Source: Pseudooceanicola sp. HF7 (GTDB lineage Bacteria > Pseudomonadota > Alphaproteobacteria > Rhodobacterales > Rhodobacteraceae). Taken from it: a stretch of 64,000 nt of DNA. A program made the translations under genes and the position numbers. Positions 1-8,121 of this stretch are shown one piece after another. Under the pieces are notes generated by a model that saw only the letters and a program-made list of their open reading frames with translations, ran no database searches and was not told the origin of the DNA. The stretch's first letter is position 1. Each line of letters starts with the position of its first letter. The stretch spans positions 1 through 64,000 of the forward strand of contig NZ_JAATOW010000015.1 in the NCBI RefSeq assembly GCF_011806405.1, given 5' to 3'.

Positions 1-288
1 CAGCGGGATAAGCGTCACGGCGTAGAACCAAAGGTTCTGGCCGGTGAAATGGGCCAGGTTCCGCGCCAGGTGCAGGCCCATCCGGTCAAAGGTCACCTGC
101 TGCCAGCTGCGGCGAAGGGTCAGGACGCAGATCATGATGGCAAGGCCGGTCAGGCTGCGCCAGGTCATGATCTCGAAGGTGTCGAACTGTGCGCCCAGGC
201 TGCGGCCTGCCAGCGACATGGTCAGGAAAGACACGACAGCCCCGCTCATCCAGATGACCGCACGGATGATGTCTGAACGATGGGTCAT
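1..288 (-). CDS. EamA/DMT-family transporter, N-terminal part (runs off the left edge)
   Basis: The reverse strand opens with ATG at 288 and stays open to the window edge, giving 96 residues beginning MTHRSDIIRAVIWMSG. It shows a hydrophobic segment (about residues 8-28), the sequence TFEIMTWRSLTGL, a second hydrophobic stretch, and then an NLWFYAVTLIPL-type stretch. This pattern is typical of the first half of EamA-domain drug/metabolite transporters, where R-S and Q-N-L-x-F-Y are recurrent. The substrate cannot be inferred. The remaining domains and the stop lie outside the window. An inner-membrane location is expected. Confidence 0.72.
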   Translation of the reverse strand, partial: MTHRSDIIRAVIWMSGAVVSFLTMSLAGRSLGAQFDTFEIMTWRSLTGLAIMICVLTLRRSWQQVTFDRMGLHLARNLAHFTGQNLWFYAVTLIPL

Positions 289-387
289 TCTCTGCCTCTC
301 CTCACAGGCGCCCCCTCCCGGAGCACTGTCTTGTCTCGCAGCTTGCCAGAAGTGGCAAGCGTCCACCCGGCCTTGCAGCTTGCGGGG

Positions 388-912
388 TCAGGCCAGTTCC
401 TGGATCTTGCGCAGGGAATTGAGGTTGCGCGCGGTGGCGGAACAGCCAAGCGCGGGCTCGATCCGGCCGTTCAGCTTTGACCGGCCGATGCCGTTGGGCG
501 CGTGCAGGAACAGGCAGGTCCCGACCAGCTCCAAGTGCTCTTCATTGGTGCAGTACGTCGCCAGGGCTTCCGGCGCTTTCGGATCCGGCGCCCGGTCGCA
601 GAAATGCACCAGCACGGTCTTCGGATCGGCCTCAGGCGCAAAGGGCACGGCCTGGAGGGCCCCGGCCAGATCCGCGGGTGTCAGGGCAATGGCGCCGGGG
701 CGGAAACCGAAGTGCCGCTCGATCAGGGCAGCGGTCCAGTCGGCAACCTCTTCCCGGGTCTCCAGCGGATGATCCATCACGATATTGCCGCTCTGGATGT
801 AGGTGGCGACATTGCCGGCGCCGCCTTGCGCCAGGCTTTCGCGCAGCTCGGCCATCGCCAGCTTGCCCGAGCCGCCAACGTTGACCGCGCGCAGCAGGAC
901 GATCCAGCGCAT
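388..912 (-). CDS. DUF1697 domain-containing protein
   Basis: This 174-residue protein begins MRWIVLLRAVNVGGSGKLAM. The opening LLRAVNVGG and the downstream YIQSGNIV are hallmarks of the DUF1697 family, and the length is normal for that family. It ends with the C-terminal RNLNSLRKIQELA segment, also typical. The function of the family is not established to my knowledge. Its ATG is separated by one base from the stop of the antiporter gene at 914, which lies upstream on the same strand, so the two are probably co-transcribed. It is cytoplasmic, with no signal peptide or membrane span. Confidence 0.85.
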   Translation of the reverse strand: MRWIVLLRAVNVGGSGKLAMAELRESLAQGGAGNVATYIQSGNIVMDHPLETREEVADWTAALIERHFGFRPGAIALTPADLAGALQAVPFAPEADPKTVLVHFCDRAPDPKAPEALATYCTNEEHLELVGTCLFLHAPNGIGRSKLNGRIEPALGCSATARNLNSLRKIQELA

Positions 913-913
913 G

Positions 914-2188
914 TCAGTAGCCCTCCGGGTCCACGGGCTGCGGGTCTGCCACCCGGCGTGACAGCGGCGCGATGGTCAGCCCCTGCACGAGGATGGAGAA
1001 GATCACCACGCAATAGGTCACCGTTAGGATCAGCGGCTTCCATTCGCTGTCGGGCAGGGACAGGGCCAGCGCGACAGAGATCCCGCCCTTCAGCCCGCCC
1101 CAGGTCATGATCGGTATGGTGCCTTTGACGTAGCTGCGTACAGGCGACAGGGCGAGGACGGGCAGGGTGACGGCAATGAGCCTTGCGCCCAGCGACAGCA
1201 GGATCGCCAGAATGGCCGGAAGGATGAAATCATTGTTCAGCTGCACGGCGAAGACCTCGAACCCGATCAGCAGGAAAAGCACGGCGTTCAGGATCTCGTC
1301 GATCAGGTGCCAGAAGGCCTCCACGTATTTTTGCGTGGTTTCGGACATGCCATGGCGTGTGCCGATATCGCCGATCAGCAGGCCCGCACAGACCGCCATG
1401 ATCGGCGCAGAGACATGCAGCGCCACGCATAGCTCATAGCCACCGAAGGCCAGCGCCAGGGTGATCAGAACCTCAAGCGAGGGATCGTCGATCCGGCGCA
1501 TGATCTGGAAGACGATGAAGCCCAGCACCAGCCCCAGGGCCGCGCCGCCCCCCGCTTCCTGCAGGAACAACCGGCCGGCCTCCAGGTAGGTGTTCCCGGC
1601 CTCTGCGCCATGCCCGCCGGACGCGGCGGGATAGGCGATGCCCACCAGCACCAGGAAGACCACGTAGCCCACGCCGTCGTTGAACAGGCTTTCCCCCGCG
1701 ATCTTGGTTTCCAGCCGCTTGTCCAGGTTCGCGGCCCGCAGCACGCCCAGCACCGCAACAGGATCCGTGGGCGCGATCACGGCGCCAAAGATCAGCGCCA
1801 GCAGGATCGGCATCCCGGTGACATAGGAAAAACCCAGGCCCACCAGCAGGGTGGACAGCGCCACGCCCACGGTCGCCATGATCAACACGACGGCCCATTC
1901 CTCTTTCAGGTCGGACACTTTCACGTGCAGCGCCCCGGCAAAGAGCAGCAGCCCCAGCATGCCTTCCATGAGCGCTTCGGAGAAATCGATCCCGGTAACG
2001 ACGTGGCGCACCTGGTCGGCCAGGCCCAGGTCCGGCACAAGCTGGTCCACGCCCAACATGGTGATGGAGCTCAGAAGCGCGACCAGGAGGATCCCGATGG
2101 AGCTTGGCAGCTTGAGGACGAAATAGTTGATCGTGCCGAAGCTGGCGGCCAGCACGATAAGAAGCGATGCAATCTGGAGAAGGTTCAT
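914..2188 (-). CDS. CPA1-type cation:proton antiporter
   Basis: This protein of 424 residues is almost entirely hydrophobic, with about 12 membrane spans. It carries the CPA1 signatures APTDPVAVLGVL and GESLFNDGVGYVVF. The N-D pair in the latter is the ion-exchange site of electroneutral Na+/H+ exchangers. It is expected to exchange Na+ (or K+) for H+ across the inner membrane. The length matches short bacterial CPA1 members that lack a long cytosolic tail. The start ATG at 2188 precedes a hydrophobic first helix. It is followed by the DUF1697 gene with a one-base gap. The exact ion specificity is not readable from the sequence. Confidence 0.88.
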   Translation of the reverse strand: MNLLQIASLLIVLAASFGTINYFVLKLPSSIGILLVALLSSITMLGVDQLVPDLGLADQVRHVVTGIDFSEALMEGMLGLLLFAGALHVKVSDLKEEWAVVLIMATVGVALSTLLVGLGFSYVTGMPILLALIFGAVIAPTDPVAVLGVLRAANLDKRLETKIAGESLFNDGVGYVVFLVLVGIAYPAASGGHGAEAGNTYLEAGRLFLQEAGGGAALGLVLGFIVFQIMRRIDDPSLEVLITLALAFGGYELCVALHVSAPIMAVCAGLLIGDIGTRHGMSETTQKYVEAFWHLIDEILNAVLFLLIGFEVFAVQLNNDFILPAILAILLSLGARLIAVTLPVLALSPVRSYVKGTIPIMTWGGLKGGISVALALSLPDSEWKPLILTVTYCVVIFSILVQGLTIAPLSRRVADPQPVDPEGY

Positions 2189-2245
2189 GGAAACAACCGA
2201 CGGGAAAGGGATTTCCCTGCCAGTACCATGGTGGCCTGCGGGTTG

Positions 2246-2956
2246 CTATCGTCCAGCGCCCATCTGGCGTTGCAGATCCACCAGCACCGGCAGGTGATCC
2301 GAGGCGATGCGCGCCGGCTGGGCGCGATGCGGGCGGATCGGCCCGGCGCTGAGATCCTTGGTAATGGCGAACCGATCAAGCGAGGCAACCGGCCGGATCG
2401 CTGGGTAGCTGGGCGGAGAGGGCAGCAGGCGCACCGGATGCAGCTCTGCCCGCAGATCCTTGCCGGATCCCCATTCGTTGAAATCTCCGGCCACCACCGT
2501 CGGGCAAGGGGGCAGGCGTTCCATCCAGCGGCGCAGGGCAGCGCATTGCTGGCGGCGCGACCGAGCCACAAGGCCCAGGTGCACACCGACGACGCGCAGC
2601 CGCCCGATGGCGGTCTCCAGATCGGCACGGATGGCCCCACGCGGTTCGATCCCCGGCAGGTCGATATGCGACGTCTCTATGATGTCGGTGCCGGGCCGCA
2701 TCAGCATCGCGTTGCCATGCCAGCCGATGGAGCCGCCGGGCACGCCGAAGGGCAGGATCTCCCAGCCCTCGGCCTCGATCATGTCATGGGGCAGGGCCGT
2801 GGGGCGCGGCGGCAGGCGCTTGTCTGCCTCCTGCAGGACAACAAGGTCCGCCCCCGTGTCCTGCATCACCTCAAGGCTGCGGCGCGGGTTGCGGCGCAGG
2901 TCCAGGCCGACGCATTTCTGCAGGTTGTAACTGACGATCCGGAAAGATGTGCTCAT
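2246..2956 (-). CDS. Endonuclease/exonuclease/phosphatase family hydrolase
   Basis: Starting at ATG 2956 the product has 236 residues and begins MSTSFRIVSYNLQKCVGLD. Visible family motifs are SYNLQ near the N terminus (metal-binding Asn), VVLQEAD (catalytic Glu), VVAGDFNEWG (Asp-x-Asn) and SDHLPVLVDL (Asp-His) at the C terminus. Together these are the complete active site of the Mg2+-dependent DNase I-like fold. The open frame extends 51 codons further upstream, but that part is Arg-rich, overlaps the 3' end of the selO gene and looks noncoding, so I rejected it. The substrate (DNA, phospholipid or phosphoester) is not determinable. No signal peptide is seen. Confidence 0.85.
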   Translation of the reverse strand: MSTSFRIVSYNLQKCVGLDLRRNPRRSLEVMQDTGADLVVLQEADKRLPPRPTALPHDMIEAEGWEILPFGVPGGSIGWHGNAMLMRPGTDIIETSHIDLPGIEPRGAIRADLETAIGRLRVVGVHLGLVARSRRQQCAALRRWMERLPPCPTVVAGDFNEWGSGKDLRAELHPVRLLPSPPSYPAIRPVASLDRFAITKDLSAGPIRPHRAQPARIASDHLPVLVDLQRQMGAGR

Positions 2957-3044
2957 GTCCCTGATGATGCACGGCTTTGCCCGCCTGACCAGAGCAAAGC
3001 GGCGCACAGGTGCGTGACCGCGACCCCGCGCCGCAGAGAACCGC

Positions 3045-4496
3045 TCAGGTGCCGCAGAAGGTGGCCTGCACTTCCTCCTCCGGTCGCGGCGGTTTGGCAT
3101 AGGCCGCATCCGCCTCTGCCAGGGTGAAGGGGGTCTGGAGAACCCGGAAAAGATCCTCGAATGGTGCCATGTCGCCCGCGGTGGCGGCTGCCAGCACCTC
3201 TTCGACGCGATGGTTGCGCGGAATGACCGCCGGGTTGGTCGCCCGCATCAGCGCCTGGGGGTCGCCCTCGCGCTCAAGACGGGCCTGCCATTTGCGCTCC
3301 CAGTCCCGGAAGGGGGCCGGGTCGCTGAATTCGCCGGCGGCGGTGCCATCGGCGAGCCCGCGGAAGGTATTGGTGAAATCCGCCTCCTGGTTGGTCATCA
3401 GCGCCAGCAGTTCTTCGATCAGGGCGCGATCCGCCTCGCTCGGCTCGGACAGGCCGATCTTGGCGCCGAAGCGGTTCAGCCAGGCGGCCTGGATCAACCC
3501 GGGCATGGCATTCACGGCCTCTGTATAGGCGGCGATACCGGCCTCGGTATCCGTTTCGAGCAGCAGCAGGGAAGAGGCCAGCTGCGCCATATTCCAGGGA
3601 ATAATATTGGCTTGGTTTTCGTAGGCATAGCGCCCCTGCCGGTCGATCGAGGAATAGACTGTGGCCGGGTGGTAGCCATCCATGAAGGCGCAGGGGCCAT
3701 AGTCGATGGTCTCACCGGAAATCGTGGTATTGTCGGTATTCATCACCCCGTGGATGAAGCCGATGGACATCCACTGCGCTACCAGGTCCGCCTGCCGCGC
3801 GATCACGCCCTTCAGGAAGTCGAGCGGCGTCGCGGCGCCGGGATCGTGGCGCGCGATGGCGAACTCCAGCAGCATCTGCATCCGCGTCCGGTCCTGCCGT
3901 GCGGCGAAATATTCAAAGGAGCCGACCCGCAGGTGAGACGAGGCAACCCGCGTCAGCACCGCACCGGGCAGGCCGACTTCGCGTTGCACGCGGTCGCCGG
4001 TGGCCACGGCGGCAAGGGCGCGGGTGGTGGGCACGCCAAGCGCCTGCATCGCCTCTGCCACGAGGTACTCGCGCAAGACGGGCCCGATGGCGGCCAGCCC
4101 GTCGCCGTTGCGGGAAAAGACGGTTCTGCCGGAGCCCTTTAGCTGAAGGTCCATCCGGTGACCGTCACGCCCCATGACCTCTCCGATCAGCAGCGCGCGG
4201 CCGTCCCCCAACTGGGGCGAGAAGCCCCCGAACTGGTGCCCGGCATAGGCCTGTGCCAGGGGCTCTGCGCCCTCTGGCAGGTGATTGCCGGAAAAGGCCT
4301 GGGCCAGCGCCGCGCGGTCCTCAAGTCCGGTGATGCCAAGGGCCTCTGCCAATGGCGCGTTGAAGGCCAGCAGGCGCGGCGCCGTGGCAGGCCTGGGATC
4401 GCTGCGGGCATAGAAACCCTGCGGCAGGGCGGCATAGCTGTTGTCGAAGGGGATCGACGGGCCTTCGGGGCTTTGGGAAGCAAGGGTCTGGTCCAT
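3045..4496 (-). CDS. selO: Protein adenylyltransferase SelO (YdiU/UPF0061)
   Basis: This 483-residue protein begins MDQTLASQSPEG and continues FDNSYAALPQGFYAR, the standard SelO opening. It contains AGHQFGGFSPQLGDGRA, DLQLKGSGRT, the catalytic HGVMNTDN and DYGPCAFMD motifs of this pseudokinase-fold AMP transferase. SelO transfers AMP from ATP to Ser, Thr or Tyr side chains, with links to redox stress. The C terminus ends in a Cys three residues from the end, at the place where animal homologues carry selenocysteine; here it is a plain TGC codon. The gene stands alone on the reverse strand. Confidence 0.93.
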   Translation of the reverse strand: MDQTLASQSPEGPSIPFDNSYAALPQGFYARSDPRPATAPRLLAFNAPLAEALGITGLEDRAALAQAFSGNHLPEGAEPLAQAYAGHQFGGFSPQLGDGRALLIGEVMGRDGHRMDLQLKGSGRTVFSRNGDGLAAIGPVLREYLVAEAMQALGVPTTRALAAVATGDRVQREVGLPGAVLTRVASSHLRVGSFEYFAARQDRTRMQMLLEFAIARHDPGAATPLDFLKGVIARQADLVAQWMSIGFIHGVMNTDNTTISGETIDYGPCAFMDGYHPATVYSSIDRQGRYAYENQANIIPWNMAQLASSLLLLETDTEAGIAAYTEAVNAMPGLIQAAWLNRFGAKIGLSEPSEADRALIEELLALMTNQEADFTNTFRGLADGTAAGEFSDPAPFRDWERKWQARLEREGDPQALMRATNPAVIPRNHRVEEVLAAATAGDMAPFEDLFRVLQTPFTLAEADAAYAKPPRPEEEVQATFCGT

Positions 4497-4591
4497 GACA
4501 CAGATCTAGGGGCGCCGGGGCGATTTTGCCAGCCCGCAGCCCCGATCGGATGAGGGGCACCGCTCAGATCCCCCTCATCCCGCCAGGCAGA

Positions 4592-5533
4592 TCAGGGCAA
4601 CCGGGCCAGGCGTTCATTCAGCAGGTCGAAGAACCCGTCCGCATCCACGTCCCCCATGAACGTCGCATTGGGCGCGCGGTCAGAGACGCGCCACCAATCG
4701 GCGACGGTCATGCCAAGCGTCAGCTCTGACGCGACCTCGATCTCCACGTTGATTTGGCGGCCCGTGAACAGCTCCGGCTTCAGCAGGTAGGCCGTCACGC
4801 AGGGATCATGCAGCGGCCCCCCGTCAGAGCCGTATTTCTCCATGTCGAAACGCTCGAAGAAATCGGTCATCTCGGCCACGACCGGCCCGCAGGTATTGCC
4901 CAGATCGCGGAAGGCATTGGCGCGGGCCTTGGTCACCAGCACCTTGTGCGTCACGTCCAGCGGCATGACCACGATGGGCACGCCAGAGGCAAAGACCACA
5001 GCCGCCGCCTGGGGATCGACGTAGATGTTGAACTCTGCCGCCGGGGTAATGTTGCCCACCTCGAAGTAGGCGCCGCCCATCAGGACGATCTCCTGAACTT
5101 TTTCAACGACATCGGGCGCCATCTGGAAGGCCATGGCGATATTGGTCAGCGGCCCCAGCACGCAAAGCGTCACCGCGCCGGCCTCTTCGGCGCGCAGCGT
5201 CTCGATGATGAAATCCACGGCATGCTTGTCCTGCAGCGGCATGGTCGGCTCCGGCAGGACAGGACCGTCCAGGCCGGTCTGGCCATGGACATGTTCGGCC
5301 GTCACCAGCGGGCGCACCATCGGGCGATCACAGCCTGCAAAGACCTTCATGTCGGACCGCCCGGCCAGCTCGCAGACCATCCGCGCATTTCGCTGGGTCA
5401 GGTGCAGTGGCACGTTCCCGGCCACGGCGGTCACTCCCAGAACCTCGATCTCTTCCGGGCTTGCCAGCGCCAGCAGGATGGCCACGGCGTCGTCCTGGCC
5501 GGGGTCCGTGTCGATGATGATCTTGCGTACCAT
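4592..5533 (-). CDS. Inosine-uridine preferring nucleoside hydrolase family protein
   Basis: This 313-residue protein starts MVRKIIIDTDPGQDDA. The DTDPGQDDA Ca2+-binding cluster at residues 8-16 is diagnostic of nucleoside hydrolases, which cleave the N-glycosidic bond of ribonucleosides for base salvage. Further motifs are VTAVAGN, LGPLTNIA, EIVLMGGAY, AEFNIYVDPQAA and PLHDPC near residue 240, the last holding the C-terminal Asp ligand. The protein has no signal peptide and is expected to be cytoplasmic. Specificity among purine or pyrimidine nucleosides cannot be read. It lies downstream of the iron-binding protein gene but is separated from it by a terminator hairpin, so it probably has its own promoter. 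Confidence 0.92.
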   Translation of the reverse strand: MVRKIIIDTDPGQDDAVAILLALASPEEIEVLGVTAVAGNVPLHLTQRNARMVCELAGRSDMKVFAGCDRPMVRPLVTAEHVHGQTGLDGPVLPEPTMPLQDKHAVDFIIETLRAEEAGAVTLCVLGPLTNIAMAFQMAPDVVEKVQEIVLMGGAYFEVGNITPAAEFNIYVDPQAAAVVFASGVPIVVMPLDVTHKVLVTKARANAFRDLGNTCGPVVAEMTDFFERFDMEKYGSDGGPLHDPCVTAYLLKPELFTGRQINVEIEVASELTLGMTVADWWRVSDRAPNATFMGDVDADGFFDLLNERLARLP

Positions 5534-5601
5534 GTTCGTTCCTTCGAAATTCCGCCGCGACCCTGCCGCGCGCCCGGGGCCTTGTCCATGCCCCGAACGT
5601 G

Positions 5602-5627
5602 AAAAGCGCGGAGGAAATCCCCCGCGC
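5602..5627 (-). terminator. Rho-independent terminator after the iron-binding protein gene
   Basis: On the reverse strand a GCGCGG / CCGCGC stem (5622-5627 with 5606-5611) is followed by four U. It lies about 60 bases past the stop of the gene at 5685, in the position expected for its terminator. Confidence 0.6.
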
Positions 5628-5684
5628 CAGTCGTCTTGCCGAAATTATGCCGGGGCAGGCCCCGGTGCCGTGGGGAAATGCCCC

Positions 5685-6698
5685 TCAGCCATCGAAGTCC
5701 ACTTCCTCGACCAGGCGCAGCGCGTCCGGGCGCAGGGCGGCCAATTCTGCCAGGTCAACCGGGTCGACGGTGAAGTCGCCCCAGCCCGCCACCAGCGGCG
5801 CAGGCTCCGCACCCGGTGCGACGGGGTATTCATAGTTTACCTCGGCATATATCTCCTGCGCTTCAGGAGAGACCATGAACTCCATGAACTTGATGGCATT
5901 TTCCCTGTTCGGGGCGGCCTTCGTCATGGCGATGCCAGAGACGTTCACATGGGCGCCACCTTCCTCGAAGACCGGGAAGACGGGGTTCACGCTGTCGGCC
6001 CATTCCTTCTGTTCGGGATCCGCCAGCATCTTGCCCAGGTAGTAGGTGTTGCCGATGGACAGGTCGCATTCGCTCGCCCAGATCGCGCGCACCTGGGCGC
6101 GGTCGTTGCCCTGCGGCTTGCGCGCCAGGTTGTTCTTCAGACCGGTCAGCCAGGTCTTGGTCGCTTCCTCGCCGTGGTGATGCAGGTAGGCCGCGGTAAG
6201 CGCCACGTTATAGGGGTGCGTACCAGAGCGCATGCAGATCCGGCCTTCCCATTTCGGGTCCGCAAGGTCTTCGTAGGTGGTGACCTCTTCCGGGCCCACG
6301 CGCTCCTTGGAGGCATAGACGATCCGCGCGCGCGTCGTCAGGGCCCACCAATGGCCTTCCGGGTCACGCAGGTTGGCGGGCACCGACTCCTCCAGCACGG
6401 CGTCGTCGACCGCCTGGGTGACGCCCGCATCCACGATGGCCGACAGCCGCGCGATATCCACCGTCAGAACCAAGTCCGCCGGAGAGCGCATACCCTCGGC
6501 TTTCAGGCGTTCCACCATGCCCTGTTCCAGGAAGGCGACGTTCACGTCGATCCCGGTCGCTTCCGTGAAGGCCTCGACCAGCGGAGCGACAAGCTCGGGC
6601 TGGCGATAGGAATAAAGGTTCACTTCCTCGGCCTGGGCGGTGCTGGCCAGGATGGGGCTTGCGGCGACGAGCAGGGCGGTTGCGTGGATTTTCGTCAT
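5685..6698 (-). CDS. Periplasmic Fe3+-binding protein of an ABC transporter (FbpA/FutA type)
   Basis: This 337-residue protein has a signal peptide ending near TAQA-EE (residue 23), then VNLYSYRQPELVAPLVEAF, which is the ferric-binding FbpA/FutA opening with a Tyr ligand (Y31). A tandem Tyr pair sits in IGNTYYLG (Y219, Y220), where family members bind Fe3+. It should capture ferric iron in the periplasm and hand it to an inner-membrane permease. No permease or ATPase gene is adjacent, so those partners must be elsewhere. An AGGAGG site lies just before ATG 6698. Three palindromes lie 15 to 115 bases upstream, one with the exact spacing of RirA-type iron boxes, which suggests iron control. Confidence 0.88.
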   Translation of the reverse strand: MTKIHATALLVAASPILASTAQAEEVNLYSYRQPELVAPLVEAFTEATGIDVNVAFLEQGMVERLKAEGMRSPADLVLTVDIARLSAIVDAGVTQAVDDAVLEESVPANLRDPEGHWWALTTRARIVYASKERVGPEEVTTYEDLADPKWEGRICMRSGTHPYNVALTAAYLHHHGEEATKTWLTGLKNNLARKPQGNDRAQVRAIWASECDLSIGNTYYLGKMLADPEQKEWADSVNPVFPVFEEGGAHVNVSGIAMTKAAPNRENAIKFMEFMVSPEAQEIYAEVNYEYPVAPGAEPAPLVAGWGDFTVDPVDLAELAALRPDALRLVEEVDFDG

Positions 6699-6712
6699 CT
6701 GGATCCTCCTGA

Positions 6713-6812
6713 TTTTGAGCGGCAGTCAAAAACGCTTCTGCCGTCAGGGTCAAGCCTGATAGATACAGTCAGGAATGCGGACCAGGGAAGCTGACGATTT
6801 GGTCAGGTCAGC
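6713..6812 (-). promoter_or_regulatory. Cluster of three palindromes in front of the iron-binding protein gene
   Basis: Three perfect inverted repeats occur within 100 bases. TTTTGA-N7-TCAAAA lies at 6713-6731, CCTGA-N9-TCAGG at 6755-6773, and GCTGAC-N11-GTCAGC at 6790-6812. The middle one contains TGA-N9-TCA, the published consensus form of the IRO box bound by RirA in rhizobia. The placement immediately upstream of an iron-uptake gene makes an iron-responsive operator likely, but binding is inferred. Confidence 0.55.
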
Positions 6813-6867
6813 TGTGCGGAGTATCAGCCTGAAAAGCTTGGCGAAATCCTGACAATTTCTGCCGGAT

Positions 6868-7689
6868 TTAAGCTGAACTTTTTTCGCGCCGCTTCGCCGC
6901 GTCCCAGAGCGCATCCATTTCTTCCAGGGTACTCTCTTGCGGATGGCGCCCCTCTGCTTTCAAGGCGTCCTCCACGGCGTTGAAACGGCGGGAGAATTTG
7001 TCATTGGCAGCTCGCAGCGCCTCTTCCGGATCGACCTTCAGGTGACGCCCGAGGTTGGCCATCACGAACAGCAGATCGCCGTATTCTTCGGCCACTTCCT
7101 TTTGGGTGAGCGTATCGCGCGCCTCGATCAGCTCGGCGGATTCCTCTGCGATCTTGTCGACAACCATGCCGATCTCCGGCCAGTCAAAGCCGACCCGCGC
7201 GGCGCGCTTCTGCAGCTTCACCGCCCGCATCAGCGCCGGCAGCCCAAGCGCCACACCGTCCAGAACCCGGTTTTCGGACTTTGCCGCCCGTTCGGCGGCC
7301 TTGATCGTCTCCCAATCCGCGGTCTGCTGTTCAGGGCTCTTGTCGCGGCTTTCATCGCCGAAGATATGCGGATGCCGGTCGATCATCTTCTGCGCCACGG
7401 TGCCCGCGACGGACTGAAAATCGAAATGCCCGGCCTCTCCGGCCATCTGGGCGTGAAACACCACCTGGAACAGCAGGTCGCCCAGCTCGCCCTCCAGCTC
7501 GCCCCAGGCTTCCCGCTTGATCGCATCGTCGACCTCGTAGGCTTCCTCAATCGTATGCGGTGCGATGGAGGCGAAATCCTGCTCGATATCCCAGGGGCAG
7601 CCGCTCTGCGGATCGCGCAGCCGGCGCATGATTTCCAGAAGGCGGCCCATCTGGGCCTCGGGGCGGGTGTCATCAAGCAGGTCACTCAT
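6868..7689 (-). CDS. mazG: Nucleoside triphosphate pyrophosphohydrolase MazG
   Basis: This 273-residue protein starts at ATG 7689 (MSDLLDDTRPEAQ); an in-frame TTG two codons earlier is less likely. It has the two-domain MazG layout. The first domain shows CPWDIEQDFASIAPHTIEEAYEV (read in parts) and GELGDLLFQVVFHAQ. The second shows KIAEESAELIEA and EEYGDLLFVMANLGR. The E-E-x-x-E and E-x-x-D pairs are the Mg2+ ligands. It hydrolyses (d)NTPs to the monophosphates and pyrophosphate, and in E. coli it influences ppGpp-dependent survival. The protein is cytoplasmic. The gene is transcribed toward the iron-binding protein gene, with about 170 bases between them. Confidence 0.93.
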   Translation of the reverse strand: MSDLLDDTRPEAQMGRLLEIMRRLRDPQSGCPWDIEQDFASIAPHTIEEAYEVDDAIKREAWGELEGELGDLLFQVVFHAQMAGEAGHFDFQSVAGTVAQKMIDRHPHIFGDESRDKSPEQQTADWETIKAAERAAKSENRVLDGVALGLPALMRAVKLQKRAARVGFDWPEIGMVVDKIAEESAELIEARDTLTQKEVAEEYGDLLFVMANLGRHLKVDPEEALRAANDKFSRRFNAVEDALKAEGRHPQESTLEEMDALWDAAKRREKSSA

Positions 7690-8121
7690 GTGCAAGCGCT
7701 AGCAACGCTGGGAGCGGGCGGCAACGAAAAAGCCCCTTGAGTTGCTCGCCATCGGTGTGCTTCGGGAACTTTTGCGGCGTTCTCGCTGCGCCGGCTTCCA
7801 TCGTGGATAGGCTCAGCGCGCGAACTTGCAGATACCTTTCCGTTAAGAGAACGACATAAGTATCTGAATATAGGTCGTTTCGAGTCTCCCGGGGCGTGAT
7901 CTAACCAATCGGATCTCTCGCAGCCTGTGACCACGCAAGGCACCACATCAGTCAGATCAGGTCCACAGCCCGTCCAGTGCTCACGTCTCAGTTCCCCGCC
8001 TGCAAAAAGGACCGGTTTCCGCAGCGGCTGCCCACGCGCGATCCCTTGCAACCTCGCGGGCTTCTCAGCAAAGTGCGCTGACCCCCGGGATCCGGACCCG
8101 ATGCTCAGCAAGGAAATGACG
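7690..8121. other. 432-bp intergenic region between mazG and the M20 hydrolase gene
   Basis: No convincing gene lies here. The segment around 7830-7885 is poorer in GC than its surroundings and holds an interrupted inverted repeat (listed separately). The region must contain the promoters of both divergent genes. I find no tRNA or known riboswitch core in it. Confidence 0.5.
7850..7879. promoter_or_regulatory. Interrupted inverted repeat in the mazG/M20 divergent region
   Basis: AACGAC at 7850-7855 pairs with GTCGTT at 7874-7879 across 18 bases, and ATA/TAT inside extends the symmetry loosely. It could be an operator or an RNA hairpin. No regulator can be named. Confidence 0.3.

Noticed and set aside
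2643-2665. A GGTTCGATCC-like T-arm resemblance suggesting a tRNA
   Set aside because: It lies inside the endonuclease-family gene, with no matching acceptor or anticodon stems around it.
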